Assembly (NCBI GenBank): GCA_048393175.1
Contig: DBFJJM010000057.1
Span: forward strand, 1 to 9,127
Direction: 5' to 3'
DNA: 9,127 bases
Source of the DNA: Merdicola sp048393175
GTDB taxonomy: Bacteria; Bacillota; Clostridia; TANB77; CAG-508
In this document: positions 1 to 5,927 of the stretch, piece after piece
Position numbering within the stretch: the first letter of the stretch is position 1
Layout of the letters: each line of letters starts with the position of its first letter
The notes under the pieces: model-generated
Database searches by the model: none
What the model saw: only the letters and a program-made list of their open reading frames with translations
What the model was told of the DNA's origin: nothing
Program-made: the position numbers and the translations under genes

Positions 1-2
1 AA

Positions 3-1097
3 ATCTTTAAAAATATAGATTGGGGAATTGTAATTTGTGCGGTTTTATTATGTATCATTGGAATGATAGCACTTTTTTCTGCTACCCATGAAAGCGGTTA
101 TGAAGATTTAGAAAAACAAGTTATATGGTTTTTTATTTGTATTCCAGTTGTTTTGATTGTTACATTTATTGATTATGAGACAATTGCTAAAATTTCTCCT
201 TTTTTGTATGGGCTTTTTCTCCTTTTATTAGTAGCAGTACTTTTTACCAAACCAATCAATGGAGCTACTAGTTGGTTTGATTTAAAATTTATGACATTTC
301 AGCCAGGTGAGTTTGCGAAAATTTTTGTCACCCTTACTTTGGCTTATGCTATATGTAAAGTTCAGAGAAAAGGAAGGCAAGAAATAAATCAGCCTCTAAA
401 ATTACTTGGTTGTATTTTAATCGTTTTGATTCCTGTTCTACTGATTATTAAACAACCAGATTATGGGACTGCTATTGCCTATCTTGTAGCTATGGCAATG
501 ATTTTATTTACAGCTGGGTTAGATAAAAGATATATTATAGGAGCCATACTAACCATTGTTGTTATTTTACCTATATTGTATTTCTTTATTTTGCCAGACC
601 ATGCGAAAAATCGTATTAATGTATTTTTAAATCCAGATTCTGACCCAAGAGGTTCTGGATACAACGTAATTCAATCTAAGTTAGCAATTGGGGCAGGACA
701 ATTAACAGGAATGGGTATTTTAAAAGGAAATCAGACGCAATTAGGCTTTCTTTATCCGAAGACTACTGATTTTATCTTTTCAGTAATCGGGGAAGAAATG
801 GGATTTATTGTAGCAGGAGGAGTCATAATTCTTTATGTTATTTTAATTACCAAAGCAGTCTATATTGCTAAAACAGCCAAAGATGATTTAGGGTCCTATA
901 TTGCAATGGGAATTGCAGGAATCTTTTTCTTCCATATGGTAGAAAATATTGGTATGACCATGGGGCTGCTTCCTATTACAGGAGTGCCACTTCCGTTTGT
1001 TAGTTATGGTGGAAGCTCTATGCTAACGAATTTTATTTTAATTGCTTTACTGATGAATATTAGTGGAAGAAGACAAAAAGCCATTTTTATTGATTAA
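3..1097 (+). CDS. rodA: Rod shape-determining protein RodA (SEDS peptidoglycan glycosyltransferase), 5'-truncated
   Basis: This is an integral membrane SEDS-family protein. In rod-shaped bacteria RodA polymerises lipid II into glycan strands during cell elongation, working with a class B penicillin-binding protein. The frame is open from base 3, and the residues before the first in-frame ATG at 63 (NIDWGIVICAVLLCIIG) are the typical first membrane helix of RodA, so the true start lies left of the window. Recognisable blocks are NGATSWFDLKF followed by QPGEFAK, then QPDYGTA, then SGYNVIQSKLAIGAG, then GNQTQLGFLYPKTTDFIF, and finally GVPLPFVSYGGSSM near the C-terminus. The aspartate of TDFIF (codon 768-770) sits where SEDS proteins carry their essential acidic residue. 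The long SGYNVIQSK extracellular block and the GILKGNQTQLGFL string favour RodA over FtsW or SpoVE. About ten hydrophobic segments are visible. A hairpin follows the stop codon. Family assignment is secure; the RodA subtype is likely. Confidence 0.93.
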   Translation: MFKNIDWGIVICAVLLCIIGMIALFSATHESGYEDLEKQVIWFFICIPVVLIVTFIDYETIAKISPFLYGLFLLLLVAVLFTKPINGATSWFDLKFMTFQPGEFAKIFVTLTLAYAICKVQRKGRQEINQPLKLLGCILIVLIPVLLIIKQPDYGTAIAYLVAMAMILFTAGLDKRYIIGAILTIVVILPILYFFILPDHAKNRINVFLNPDSDPRGSGYNVIQSKLAIGAGQLTGMGILKGNQTQLGFLYPKTTDFIFSVIGEEMGFIVAGGVIILYVILITKAVYIAKTAKDDLGSYIAMGIAGIFFFHMVENIGMTMGLLPITGVPLPFVSYGGSSMLTNFILIALLMNISGRRQKAIFID

Positions 1098-1102
1098 AAA
1101 AC

Positions 1103-1137
1103 AAAAGGCTATTCTTACAAAAGGATAGTCTTTTATC
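1103..1137 (+). terminator. Terminator-like hairpin after rodA
   Basis: The arms AAAAGGCTATTC (1103-1114) and GGATAGTCTTTT (1123-1134) form a 12-bp stem with two G-T pairs and an 8-base loop. The trailing T run is short (TTTTAT), so termination may be partial. The next gene's ribosome binding site begins only about 8 bases after the hairpin, which leaves little room for a separate promoter. Confidence 0.7.
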
Positions 1138-1153
1138 TTAGAAGGAGAGACAA

Positions 1154-2134
1154 ATGTACTTAAAACCATTAACCATTGGAAATCTTACCTTAGAAAATAA
1201 TATTATGCTAGCTCCTATGGCAGGAATTACAGACCGCCCGTTTCGTATTTTGTGTAAAGAGCAAAACGTAGGCCTTACCTTTACAGAAATGATTAGTGCA
1301 AAAGCATTGCTTTATGGAGATAAGAAAACAAAACAGATGCTTAACATAGAAAATGAGCAAAGACCAATTGGAGTACAACTTTTTGGAAGTGATATAGAAG
1401 CGATGAAATTTGCGGCAGAATATGTAAGCAAATTTGCTAATATCATTGATATTAACATGGGCTGTCCTGCTCCTAAAATTGTGAAAAATGGAGATGGTAG
1501 TAAATTACTATTAGACCCAAAGAAAGTAGAAAAAATTGTAACAGCAGTAGTACAAAATACAAACTCTCCTGTTACAGTAAAAATTCGAAAAGGTTGGGAT
1601 GAAGAAAAGATAACAGCTGTAGAGATAGCAAAATGTATTGAAGAAGCGGGAGCAGCTGCTATCACTGTTCACGGAAGAACAAGAACACAGTTTTATAGTG
1701 GAAAGGCAGATTTAGAAATCATTCGAAAAGTAAAAAAAGAAGTATCTATTCCTGTGATTGGCAATGGAGATATTATAGATGAAGAGTCTGCTAAAAGAAT
1801 GTTTGAACAAACAAAGGTAGATGGTATTATGATAGGAAGAGGGGCAATGGGAAATCCATGGATTTTTCGAGAACTTGTTTTCTATTTAAAAACAGGAGAA
1901 AAATTAGCAAAACCAACCTTGCAAGAAAAATTGGAAATGATACTTCTGCATATTCATAAAGAAGTAGAAGAAAAATCAGAAAGAGTTGCCATTTGTGAGA
2001 TGAGAAAACAAATTTGTTGGTATGTTAAAAATTTAAAAGAAAGTAGTAGACTAAGAGAAAAAATTAATCAAATTACGACGGAAAAAGAAATGGTACAAGT
2101 TATAACAGAATACTTTTATTCCATAGGAATATAA
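1154..2134 (+). CDS. dusB: tRNA-dihydrouridine synthase B
   Basis: This FMN-dependent cytosolic enzyme reduces uridine to dihydrouridine in the D-loop of tRNAs using NAD(P)H. The 326-residue length is normal for the DusB/NifR3 branch. A TIM-barrel flavin-binding start, MLAPMAGITDRPFR (residues 18-31), is followed by TEMISAKAL (44-52) and QLFGSD (75-80). The active-site block MGCPAPKIVKNGDGSKLL (102-119) contains the catalytic Cys104. VHGRTRTQFYSG (172-183), GNGDI (203-207) and IGRGAMGNPWIF (227-238) are the usual tRNA- and flavin-contacting motifs. Start ATG 1154 has AGGAGAG about 5 bases upstream. Older annotations call such proteins 'NifR3', but nothing here suggests nitrogen regulation. 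It lies 56 bases after rodA, and a T-tailed hairpin follows the stop at once. Confidence 0.96.
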   Translation: MYLKPLTIGNLTLENNIMLAPMAGITDRPFRILCKEQNVGLTFTEMISAKALLYGDKKTKQMLNIENEQRPIGVQLFGSDIEAMKFAAEYVSKFANIIDINMGCPAPKIVKNGDGSKLLLDPKKVEKIVTAVVQNTNSPVTVKIRKGWDEEKITAVEIAKCIEEAGAAAITVHGRTRTQFYSGKADLEIIRKVKKEVSIPVIGNGDIIDEESAKRMFEQTKVDGIMIGRGAMGNPWIFRELVFYLKTGEKLAKPTLQEKLEMILLHIHKEVEEKSERVAICEMRKQICWYVKNLKESSRLREKINQITTEKEMVQVITEYFYSIGI

Positions 2135-2139
2135 ATAAG

Positions 2140-2168
2140 AAAGAATAGAATCATCTATTCTTTTTTTA
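2140..2168 (+). terminator. Rho-independent terminator after dusB
   Basis: A perfect 8-bp stem, AAGAATAG (2141-2148) and CTATTCTT (2155-2162), extended by A-T at 2140/2163, encloses a 6-base loop. It is followed by T residues to 2167. The next gene's Shine-Dalgarno sequence starts 4 bases later, so transcription of that gene must come from read-through or from a promoter inside dusB. Confidence 0.75.
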
Positions 2169-2171
2169 TTT

Positions 2172-2177
2172 GGAGGG
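2172..2177 (+). promoter_or_regulatory. Ribosome binding site that selects ATG 2184
   Basis: GGAGGG abuts the first ATG at 2178 with no spacer, which is too close for initiation. The second in-frame ATG at 2184 lies 6 bases downstream and is the likely start. Confidence 0.75.
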
Positions 2178-2183
2178 ATGAAC

Positions 2184-2900
2184 ATGAAACAAATGGTTAA
2201 AAGAAAATGCAAAAAGAAGGAGAATCCTAAGATAAAATGGATATGGCTAATTGGTATTCTTCTTCTTATTGCTATTATGACTTTTACTTTTTTTAAAATA
2301 AATAATAAAACTGGAAAAATAGGGAATAATAAGATAGACAAAACAACAGAAGGGATTGCAGAATATATTTTAAATATAAGTTCTTATGATGCGAAGATAG
2401 AGGTAACCGTAAAAAGTAATAAAAATACAAATGAGTATAAATTAGAACAACAATATGTAAGTCCCAATATTGCTAAGCAAGTAGTAAAAGAGCCAAGCAA
2501 TATTCAAGACTTAACCATGCTATCAGATGGGAAAAATGTAACGATTGAAAATACAAAATTAAATCTAACAACATTATATGAAAATTATAATTATTTAACA
2601 GAAAATCATTTGTTCTTAAATTACTTTATAGAAGATTATAAAAATTCGAATGAAGCAAAAGCAGAAGAAAAAGATGGACTCATTATTTTACAAACGAAAT
2701 CAAAAAATCAAAATAATAAATATAGTATTTCTAAAAAATTATATATCGATAAAAATACTGCTAAACCGGTAAAAATGGAAGTACAAGATGTTAACCAAAA
2801 TACAATAGTTTACATATTATATAATGAGATAAACATAAATAGTACAAAAAAAGAAGAAATTATAGCATTTAGCAGGAAGGATAGGTTAACCGATATCTAG
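2184..2900 (+). CDS. Membrane-anchored protein of GerS/LolA-like type, function not established
   Basis: The 238-residue product has a very basic N-terminus (KRKCKKK), one hydrophobic segment at about residues 19-37 and a hydrophilic remainder of about 200 residues that should lie outside the membrane. The body reads as a beta-rich, lipoprotein-carrier-like domain. It includes EYKLEQQYVSPNIAKQVV, PSNIQDLTMLSDGKNV and LYIDKNTAKPVKMEVQD near the C-terminus, the last a phrase typical of clostridial proteins annotated as GerS-related. GerS is a Clostridioides difficile germination lipoprotein. The cysteine here lies before the hydrophobic segment and is not a lipobox, so this form would be anchored by a helix instead of a lipid. 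A gene of this kind next to mazF recalls the gerS-alr-mazEF neighbourhood of C. difficile, as I remember it, but alr and mazE are absent. The role in this organism is unknown; family placement is tentative. Confidence 0.7.
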   Translation: MKQMVKRKCKKKENPKIKWIWLIGILLLIAIMTFTFFKINNKTGKIGNNKIDKTTEGIAEYILNISSYDAKIEVTVKSNKNTNEYKLEQQYVSPNIAKQVVKEPSNIQDLTMLSDGKNVTIENTKLNLTTLYENYNYLTENHLFLNYFIEDYKNSNEAKAEEKDGLIILQTKSKNQNNKYSISKKLYIDKNTAKPVKMEVQDVNQNTIVYILYNEININSTKKEEIIAFSRKDRLTDI

Positions 2901-2969
2901 AAAAACAAAGGAAAACACTATTTTCTTTATCTCGAACTAATATTTAAAATAAAATATACACCAATTAGT

Positions 2970-2974
2970 AGGAG
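2970..2974 (+). promoter_or_regulatory. Ribosome binding site that selects ATG 2983 for mazF
   Basis: AGGAG overlaps the upstream in-frame GTG at 2974, which therefore cannot be its start. ATG 2983 lies 8 bases downstream and gives the exact 116-residue length of Bacillus EndoA. Confidence 0.8.
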
Positions 2975-2982
2975 TGAAGAAA

Positions 2983-3333
2983 ATGATAATTAAAAGAGGC
3001 GACATGTTTTATGCCGATTTAAGCCCAGTTGTTGGGTCGGAGCAAGGAGGAATTAGACCTGTTTTAATTATTCAAAATGACCTGGGAAATAAATATAGTC
3101 CAACAGTAATCGCAGCTGCCATCACATCGCAAAAAACAAAGAATAAGTTACCAACACATATTGAAATTGATTCGAAGGATAATGGACTAAAAGCAGATTC
3201 TGTGGTATTAGCAGAACAGATTAGAACGATTGATAAAAGCAGATTGAAAGAAAAAATTGGTCATATTGATGATAATGAAGTAATTAATAAGATTAATAAT
3301 GCTTTAGGCATAAGCTTTGGCTTAGAAGAATAA
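2983..3333 (+). CDS. mazF: EndoA/MazF/PemK-family endoribonuclease toxin
   Basis: This is a sequence-specific mRNA interferase that cleaves single-stranded RNA and is normally silenced by a MazE-type antitoxin. The 116-residue product closely follows Bacillus subtilis EndoA (NdoA) from memory. It starts MIIKRGDMFYADLSPVVGS, continues EQGGIRPVLIIQND (residues 20-33) and SPTVIAAAITSQ (39-50), and has VVLAEQIRTIDK and the C-terminal ALGISFGLEE. Arg25 and Thr48, the residues described as catalytic in B. subtilis EndoA, are both present, so the enzyme should be active. No mazE-like gene precedes it: the gap to the upstream gene is only about 80 bases and has no reading frame for one. The product could be controlled by an antitoxin encoded elsewhere. 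A bidirectional terminator follows directly. Confidence 0.95.
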   Translation: MIIKRGDMFYADLSPVVGSEQGGIRPVLIIQNDLGNKYSPTVIAAAITSQKTKNKLPTHIEIDSKDNGLKADSVVLAEQIRTIDKSRLKEKIGHIDDNEVINKINNALGISFGLEE

Positions 3334-3336
3334 AAG

Positions 3337-3375
3337 AAAGAAGTTATCTAGGTAATTTAGATAGCTTCTTTGTTC
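3337..3375 (+). terminator. Bidirectional terminator between convergent mazF and HD-GYP genes
   Basis: The arms AAAGAAGTTATCTA (3337-3350) and TAGATAGCTTCTTT (3358-3371) pair over 14 bp with one T-G wobble and a 7-base loop. On the plus strand the stem ends in TTT and GTTCTT follows. On the minus strand the stem ends CTTCTTT and TTTATTC lies just beyond it. It therefore serves both convergent genes and nearly touches the HD-GYP stop codon at 3376-3378. Confidence 0.85.
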
Positions 3376-4320
3376 TTATACTCGCAATTTCTTGATAATA
3401 CTAATTTCTTTATACAATTTTTTAATAATATCTGTTCTTGCTTCTAAAGCTTCTTCATATTCTCTTAAAATTTCTTGGTAATTTTCCAATGTTTCTCCTT
3501 CTGTAAAAAGTACATTCATACCTTCTAAATAATAATTACGTTTTCTATCTGTTCTAGCTTCAATTGCTTTATTGTAATAACCATGAATTACACCTAAACG
3601 TTTAATTTGCTCTTTTAAATAATCTACATATCCAGAAACACAAGTGATTTCATATTCGGTATCATCCATAACAACTTTAAATAAAGCTTTTACCACTTTT
3701 TTATTCAGTTTGCCTAATTTGACACCATGTGCTTCATTATCTAAAGCAACAGTTCTTTTAATATCTTCTGGTCTAGTTTCTCCAATTAACTCTTTTAATG
3801 TTTTAGAAATATTAATATGTGTTTTATAATGTCGTTTTGTAACAATAGCATCATATTCATCTGCCACTCTTAAAATTTGGTCTTCATAAGGTATTTCTTT
3901 TCCTTTTAATCCTTCTGGATAGCCGGAGCCATCTAATGCTTCATGATGATATTTGGCTCCTAAAGCATAAGGTCTTAATTGAAGGTCATCCATACATATT
4001 TTATACCCTAAAGTAGTATGTGTTTTAATAATTTCATATTCTTCATCCGTTAAGCGGTCTGGCTTTAGTAAAATTTTAAGAGGAATAAGGGATTTGCCAA
4101 TATCATGTAAATAACCACATACGGTACAATAAGCAGTAAAGTTTTTACTACAATGCAGATATTCACAAATACGACAAACAAGACTTGCCACATTTTCAGA
4201 ATGAATTCTAGTAAAGGGGTCTAGTCTATCTAAAGTGGACAATTGGTAACGCATACTTTCTGATAAGTTGTATGATTTTAGTACGGTTTTATCATAAAAA
4301 TCAATTTTATTCTCAGCCAT
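3376..4320 (-). CDS. Stand-alone HD-GYP domain phosphodiesterase
   Basis: HD-GYP proteins are metal-dependent phosphohydrolases that usually degrade the second messenger cyclic di-GMP, or related cyclic dinucleotides, in the cytosol. All family motifs are present in the 314-residue product: His40 in RIHSENVASLV, the HD pair His72-Asp73 in LHDIGK, His101 in KTHTTLGY, His125-His126 in HHEALDGSGYP (the GYP motif) and Asp154 in RVADEYDAI. There is no receiver, PAS or membrane segment before the domain. The N-terminus is only about 30 residues, and the C-terminal third (about 195-314) is charged and largely helical, including EYEEALEARTDIIKKLYKE, with no domain I recognise. Start ATG 4320 is supported by AAAGGAG at 4330-4336 with a 9-base spacer and a clear promoter. 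It converges on mazF. The exact nucleotide substrate cannot be read from sequence. Confidence 0.92.
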   Translation of the reverse strand: MAENKIDFYDKTVLKSYNLSESMRYQLSTLDRLDPFTRIHSENVASLVCRICEYLHCSKNFTAYCTVCGYLHDIGKSLIPLKILLKPDRLTDEEYEIIKTHTTLGYKICMDDLQLRPYALGAKYHHEALDGSGYPEGLKGKEIPYEDQILRVADEYDAIVTKRHYKTHINISKTLKELIGETRPEDIKRTVALDNEAHGVKLGKLNKKVVKALFKVVMDDTEYEITCVSGYVDYLKEQIKRLGVIHGYYNKAIEARTDRKRNYYLEGMNVLFTEGETLENYQEILREYEEALEARTDIIKKLYKEISIIKKLRV

Positions 4321-4350
4321 AGCTTTTTTCTCCTTTGCATTCTTATTTTT

Positions 4351-4379
4351 ATCATATCATTGTTTGAAAAACAATTCAA
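4351..4379 (-). promoter_or_regulatory. Sigma-A-type promoter of the HD-GYP gene
   Basis: On the minus strand TTGAAT (4374-4379) is separated by exactly 17 bases from TATGAT (4351-4356), each close to consensus. The start codon lies about 30 bases beyond the -10 box. The spacer holds an inverted repeat listed separately. Confidence 0.8.
4359..4375. promoter_or_regulatory. Candidate operator: inverted repeat between -35 and -10 of the HD-GYP promoter
   Basis: ATTGTTT (4359-4365) and AAACAAT (4369-4375) are perfect inverted repeats around a GAA centre. They fill the promoter spacer and touch the -35 box. A dimeric regulator bound here would block RNA polymerase. The regulator is unknown, and AT-rich palindromes can arise by chance. 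Confidence 0.4.
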
Positions 4380-4380
4380 T

Positions 4381-4885
4381 ACTAAAATTTGCTAAAAATA
4401 AAGATATAAAGACGAATAGTACTTACCAACAGTTCTATGCCTCTTAGATAATGTAAATAATATGTCTGAAAAAATAATTTGAGTAAATAATAGAAATTTA
4501 AATATTAGAAGGATTTATAGTTTGAGATGTACAGAATGTAAAATTATTATTTAGGAAATGAGTAATATTGTTAATCTGAAAATAAAGAATTTGAAGGATA
4601 ATAAAATTTTAAACAATATTATATGAAGAGATATGCAAATTAGTTACTTATTTCAATATACAGTTTTGTAAGAGAAAAGTTTAAGCTATATAAAGACTAG
4701 ATATTTTAAATTTAGTAAGTACACTTAGGGATTTAATAATAATTTAGAATATCAAAAGAATAGAGAAAAAAGTATCAATTACTATGAATTGAAAATAAAA
4801 TTGATTACTTTAAAAAGATGCAAAACAAGAAAAATTAATATAAGAAAAACAGAAATATGATAGTCGTTGTTTGCAATAATAATAT
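4381..4885. other. About 500 bases without a recognisable gene, extremely AT-rich
   Basis: By hand count 4381-4860 is about 20% GC and C-poor, well below the flanking genes. All frames on both strands are broken by frequent stops, and no ribosome binding site precedes a reading frame of note. I see no tRNA, CRISPR repeat or riboswitch-like element. It may be decayed gene remnants or the edge of an inserted segment. Confidence 0.5.
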
Positions 4886-4934
4886 AAAAAGTGCTGTTCT
4901 CCATGCAGACAAAATGTCACGCAAGAAGAACAGC
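4886..4934 (-). terminator. Terminator of the 40-residue protein gene
   Basis: On the minus strand GCTGTTCTTC (4925-4934) pairs with GGAGAACAGC (4893-4902) over 10 bp. The stem continues inward with TGC/GCA and a GACA-TTT-TGTC tip. A TTTTT run follows at 4886-4890. The stem begins 6 bases after the stop codon. The branched inner stem is more elaborate than a minimal terminator. Confidence 0.85.
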
Positions 4935-4940
4935 GGTGTA

Positions 4941-5063
4941 CTAGGAATCGCATGGCATGTCCATCCAAAGAGCTTCTGCAACGTCGTTCGGGTCAAGGTC
5001 AAGAAGGAAAGCTAATTCGATAATATCATCCTTTACCGTATCCCACAACATTTGCATATCCAT
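4941..5063 (-). CDS. Small, highly acidic 40-residue protein, family not recognised
   Basis: The frame runs from ATG 5063 to TAG 4941. A strong AAAGGAGG (5071-5078) lies 7 bases upstream, an extended -10 promoter stands about 30 bases upstream, and a terminator begins 6 bases after the stop. It is thus a complete single-gene unit. The product begins MDMQMLWDTVKDDII and continues ELAFLLDLDPNDVAEALW before ending MPCDS. It has 11 Asp/Glu against a single Lys and no Arg, two Trp and one Cys, and no signal peptide or membrane helix. The central part has the rhythm of a short amphipathic helix pair, faintly like half of a helix-turn-helix, but without basic residues. The coding region is about 44% GC in surroundings near 20%, which suggests strong selection on sequence or recent arrival. 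Possible roles include a DNA- or protein-mimicking inhibitor, a regulator subunit or a peptide precursor; none is supported beyond composition. Confidence 0.72.
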   Translation of the reverse strand: MDMQMLWDTVKDDIIELAFLLDLDPNDVAEALWMDMPCDS

Positions 5064-5070
5064 AGTTACA

Positions 5071-5078
5071 CCTCCTTT
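5071..5078 (-). promoter_or_regulatory. Strong ribosome binding site of the 40-residue gene
   Basis: AAAGGAGG on the minus strand with a 7-base spacer to ATG 5063 is near-ideal. It is the main reason for calling this short frame a real gene. Confidence 0.85.
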
Positions 5079-5094
5079 GATTAGGATTAGCTAA

Positions 5095-5103
5095 AGTATA
5101 TCA
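5095..5103 (-). promoter_or_regulatory. Extended -10 promoter of the 40-residue gene
   Basis: The minus strand reads TGATATACT, an extended -10 element (TGn followed by TATACT). No good -35 box lies at 16-18 bases; the nearest candidate, TTGTAC (5122-5127), is 21 bases away. Extended -10 promoters often lack a -35 match. Confidence 0.6.
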
Positions 5104-5189
5104 CAAAAGACACTAAAAAGAGTACAATAAAGGTAAATATTATAAAAAAGAAAAGTAAAAGAAAGTGTTTAAAGATAGGAGTGATTTTT

Positions 5190-5846
5190 ATGAGCAAGAA
5201 GAAAATCTTGAAAATTATAGGAATAATACTATTAGTAATAATTGCGATAGTTTTAATCCATACAACTAGAAATTATATTATCATAAAGGATTTACAAAAT
5301 AAAATAGCAAATTATTCAAATAGTGAAAATTATCATATAAAAGCAACTACTGTCTCAGATAGTGGAACGACTTCAGAAATGAAATATTATAAAAAAAAAT
5401 AAGAATCAAGCCGTTTTTATGGAAAGAAATGTAGAAGATTTAAAAATGTCAATCTATGACAATGGAGAAACAATAAATACTTATCTTGACACACTTGATT
5501 CCAAAACAGTGCTATTAGATTGTTCGGAATTTGAGACTATTAATCTATATAATAATTTAGAAACGGACAACAAATTACAAACGTTTTTAGGAAGTATCAC
5601 TTCGAAAATAAAAGCAGTTAATTACAATAGAAAAAATGTTATGCTATAAAAGGATTCATACCATCTACTTCTTTAACAAGTGAAGGAGCAGAAGTATATA
5701 TAGAAAAAGACACAGGACTATTCATAAAAATGATAGAACAGAAGATAGGGGTAGTTACGAAAAGAGAATATGACTTTAATCAAGTAGAGGATTTGATTTT
5801 TGAACAACCGGATATAAATCATTATGTAATACAAAATAATGTATAA
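5190..5846 (+). pseudogene. Membrane-anchored LolA/GerS-like protein gene broken by two homopolymer frameshifts
   Basis: ATG 5190 follows AGGAG (5177-5181) by 8 bases; the in-frame GTG at 5181 overlaps that site and is not the start. Frame one ends at a TAA at 5400 just after a run of nine A (5391-5399). With eight A the frame would continue smoothly (YYKKNKNQAVFMERN) into the next open stretch. That stretch ends at 5647; with one more A in the A6 run at 5631-5636 it would read RKKCYAIKGFIPSTSLTSEG and continue to the stop at 5844-5846. Because one base is gained and one lost, the outer segments share the same frame. The repaired product would have about 218 residues: a membrane helix at about 6-25 and a beta-rich extracytoplasmic domain including NLYNNLETDNKLQTFLGS and EVYIEKDTGLFIKMIEQ. 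Its build resembles the intact gene at 2184-2900. Sequencing error or RNA-polymerase slippage on the A runs are alternatives to true decay. Confidence 0.75.
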
Positions 5847-5852
5847 TATGAG

Positions 5853-5879
5853 CAAGGCACTTCATGATGAAGTGCCTTG
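5853..5879. terminator. Perfect 27-base palindromic hairpin between convergent genes
   Basis: CAAGGCACTTCA (5853-5864) and TGAAGTGCCTTG (5868-5879) are perfect inverted repeats around TGA. The hairpin lies 6 bases after the stop of the broken gene and downstream of the minus-strand secreted-protein gene. A run of T is absent on both strands, so it may be a weakened bidirectional terminator, an RNA-stabilising stem or a protein site. Confidence 0.6.
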
Positions 5880-5884
5880 TCCCA

Positions 5885-5912
5885 ACTGATATCTAGTCTT
5901 GCAAGAATTTTG
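5885..5912 (+). repeat. Left inverted repeat of the secreted-protein cassette
   Basis: The core TATCTAGTCTTGCA (5890-5903) is an exact reverse complement of 6349-6362. Flanking ACTG (5885-5888) and ATTTTG (5907-5912) also match the partner after one-base offsets, giving 24 matched positions. It lies between the palindrome and the stop codon of the secreted-protein gene. Confidence 0.85.
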
Positions 5913-5927
5913 TTTATAATGCTTTAA

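Noticed and set aside
479..664. Minus-strand open frame opposite rodA
   Set aside because: It lies wholly within the strongly conserved rodA coding region, has no ribosome binding site and its product resembles nothing.
1312..1665. 117-codon minus-strand open frame opposite dusB
   Set aside because: The dusB frame carries all family motifs over this stretch; the opposite frame has no ribosome binding site and a low-complexity Ser/Phe/Ile product typical of antisense reading.
2051..2341. Minus-strand open frame spanning the dusB-GerS-like junction
   Set aside because: It crosses a terminator and two supported genes, and its hydrophobic product is the antisense image of A-rich DNA.
2907..2928. 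Hairpin AAAGGAAA / TTTTCTTT before mazF
   Set aside because: The stem is short, nearly all A-T with one G-T pair, and lacks a following T run; it is too weak to call a terminator or attenuator.
3644..3829. Plus-strand open frame opposite the HD-GYP gene
   Set aside because: It lies inside a gene with every HD-GYP motif present and has no initiation signal.
4770..4810. Inverted repeat AAGTATCAATT / AATTGATTACTT in the gene-free stretch
   Set aside because: It is a bulged A-T stem with an 18-base loop in DNA of about 20% GC, where such matches are expected by chance.
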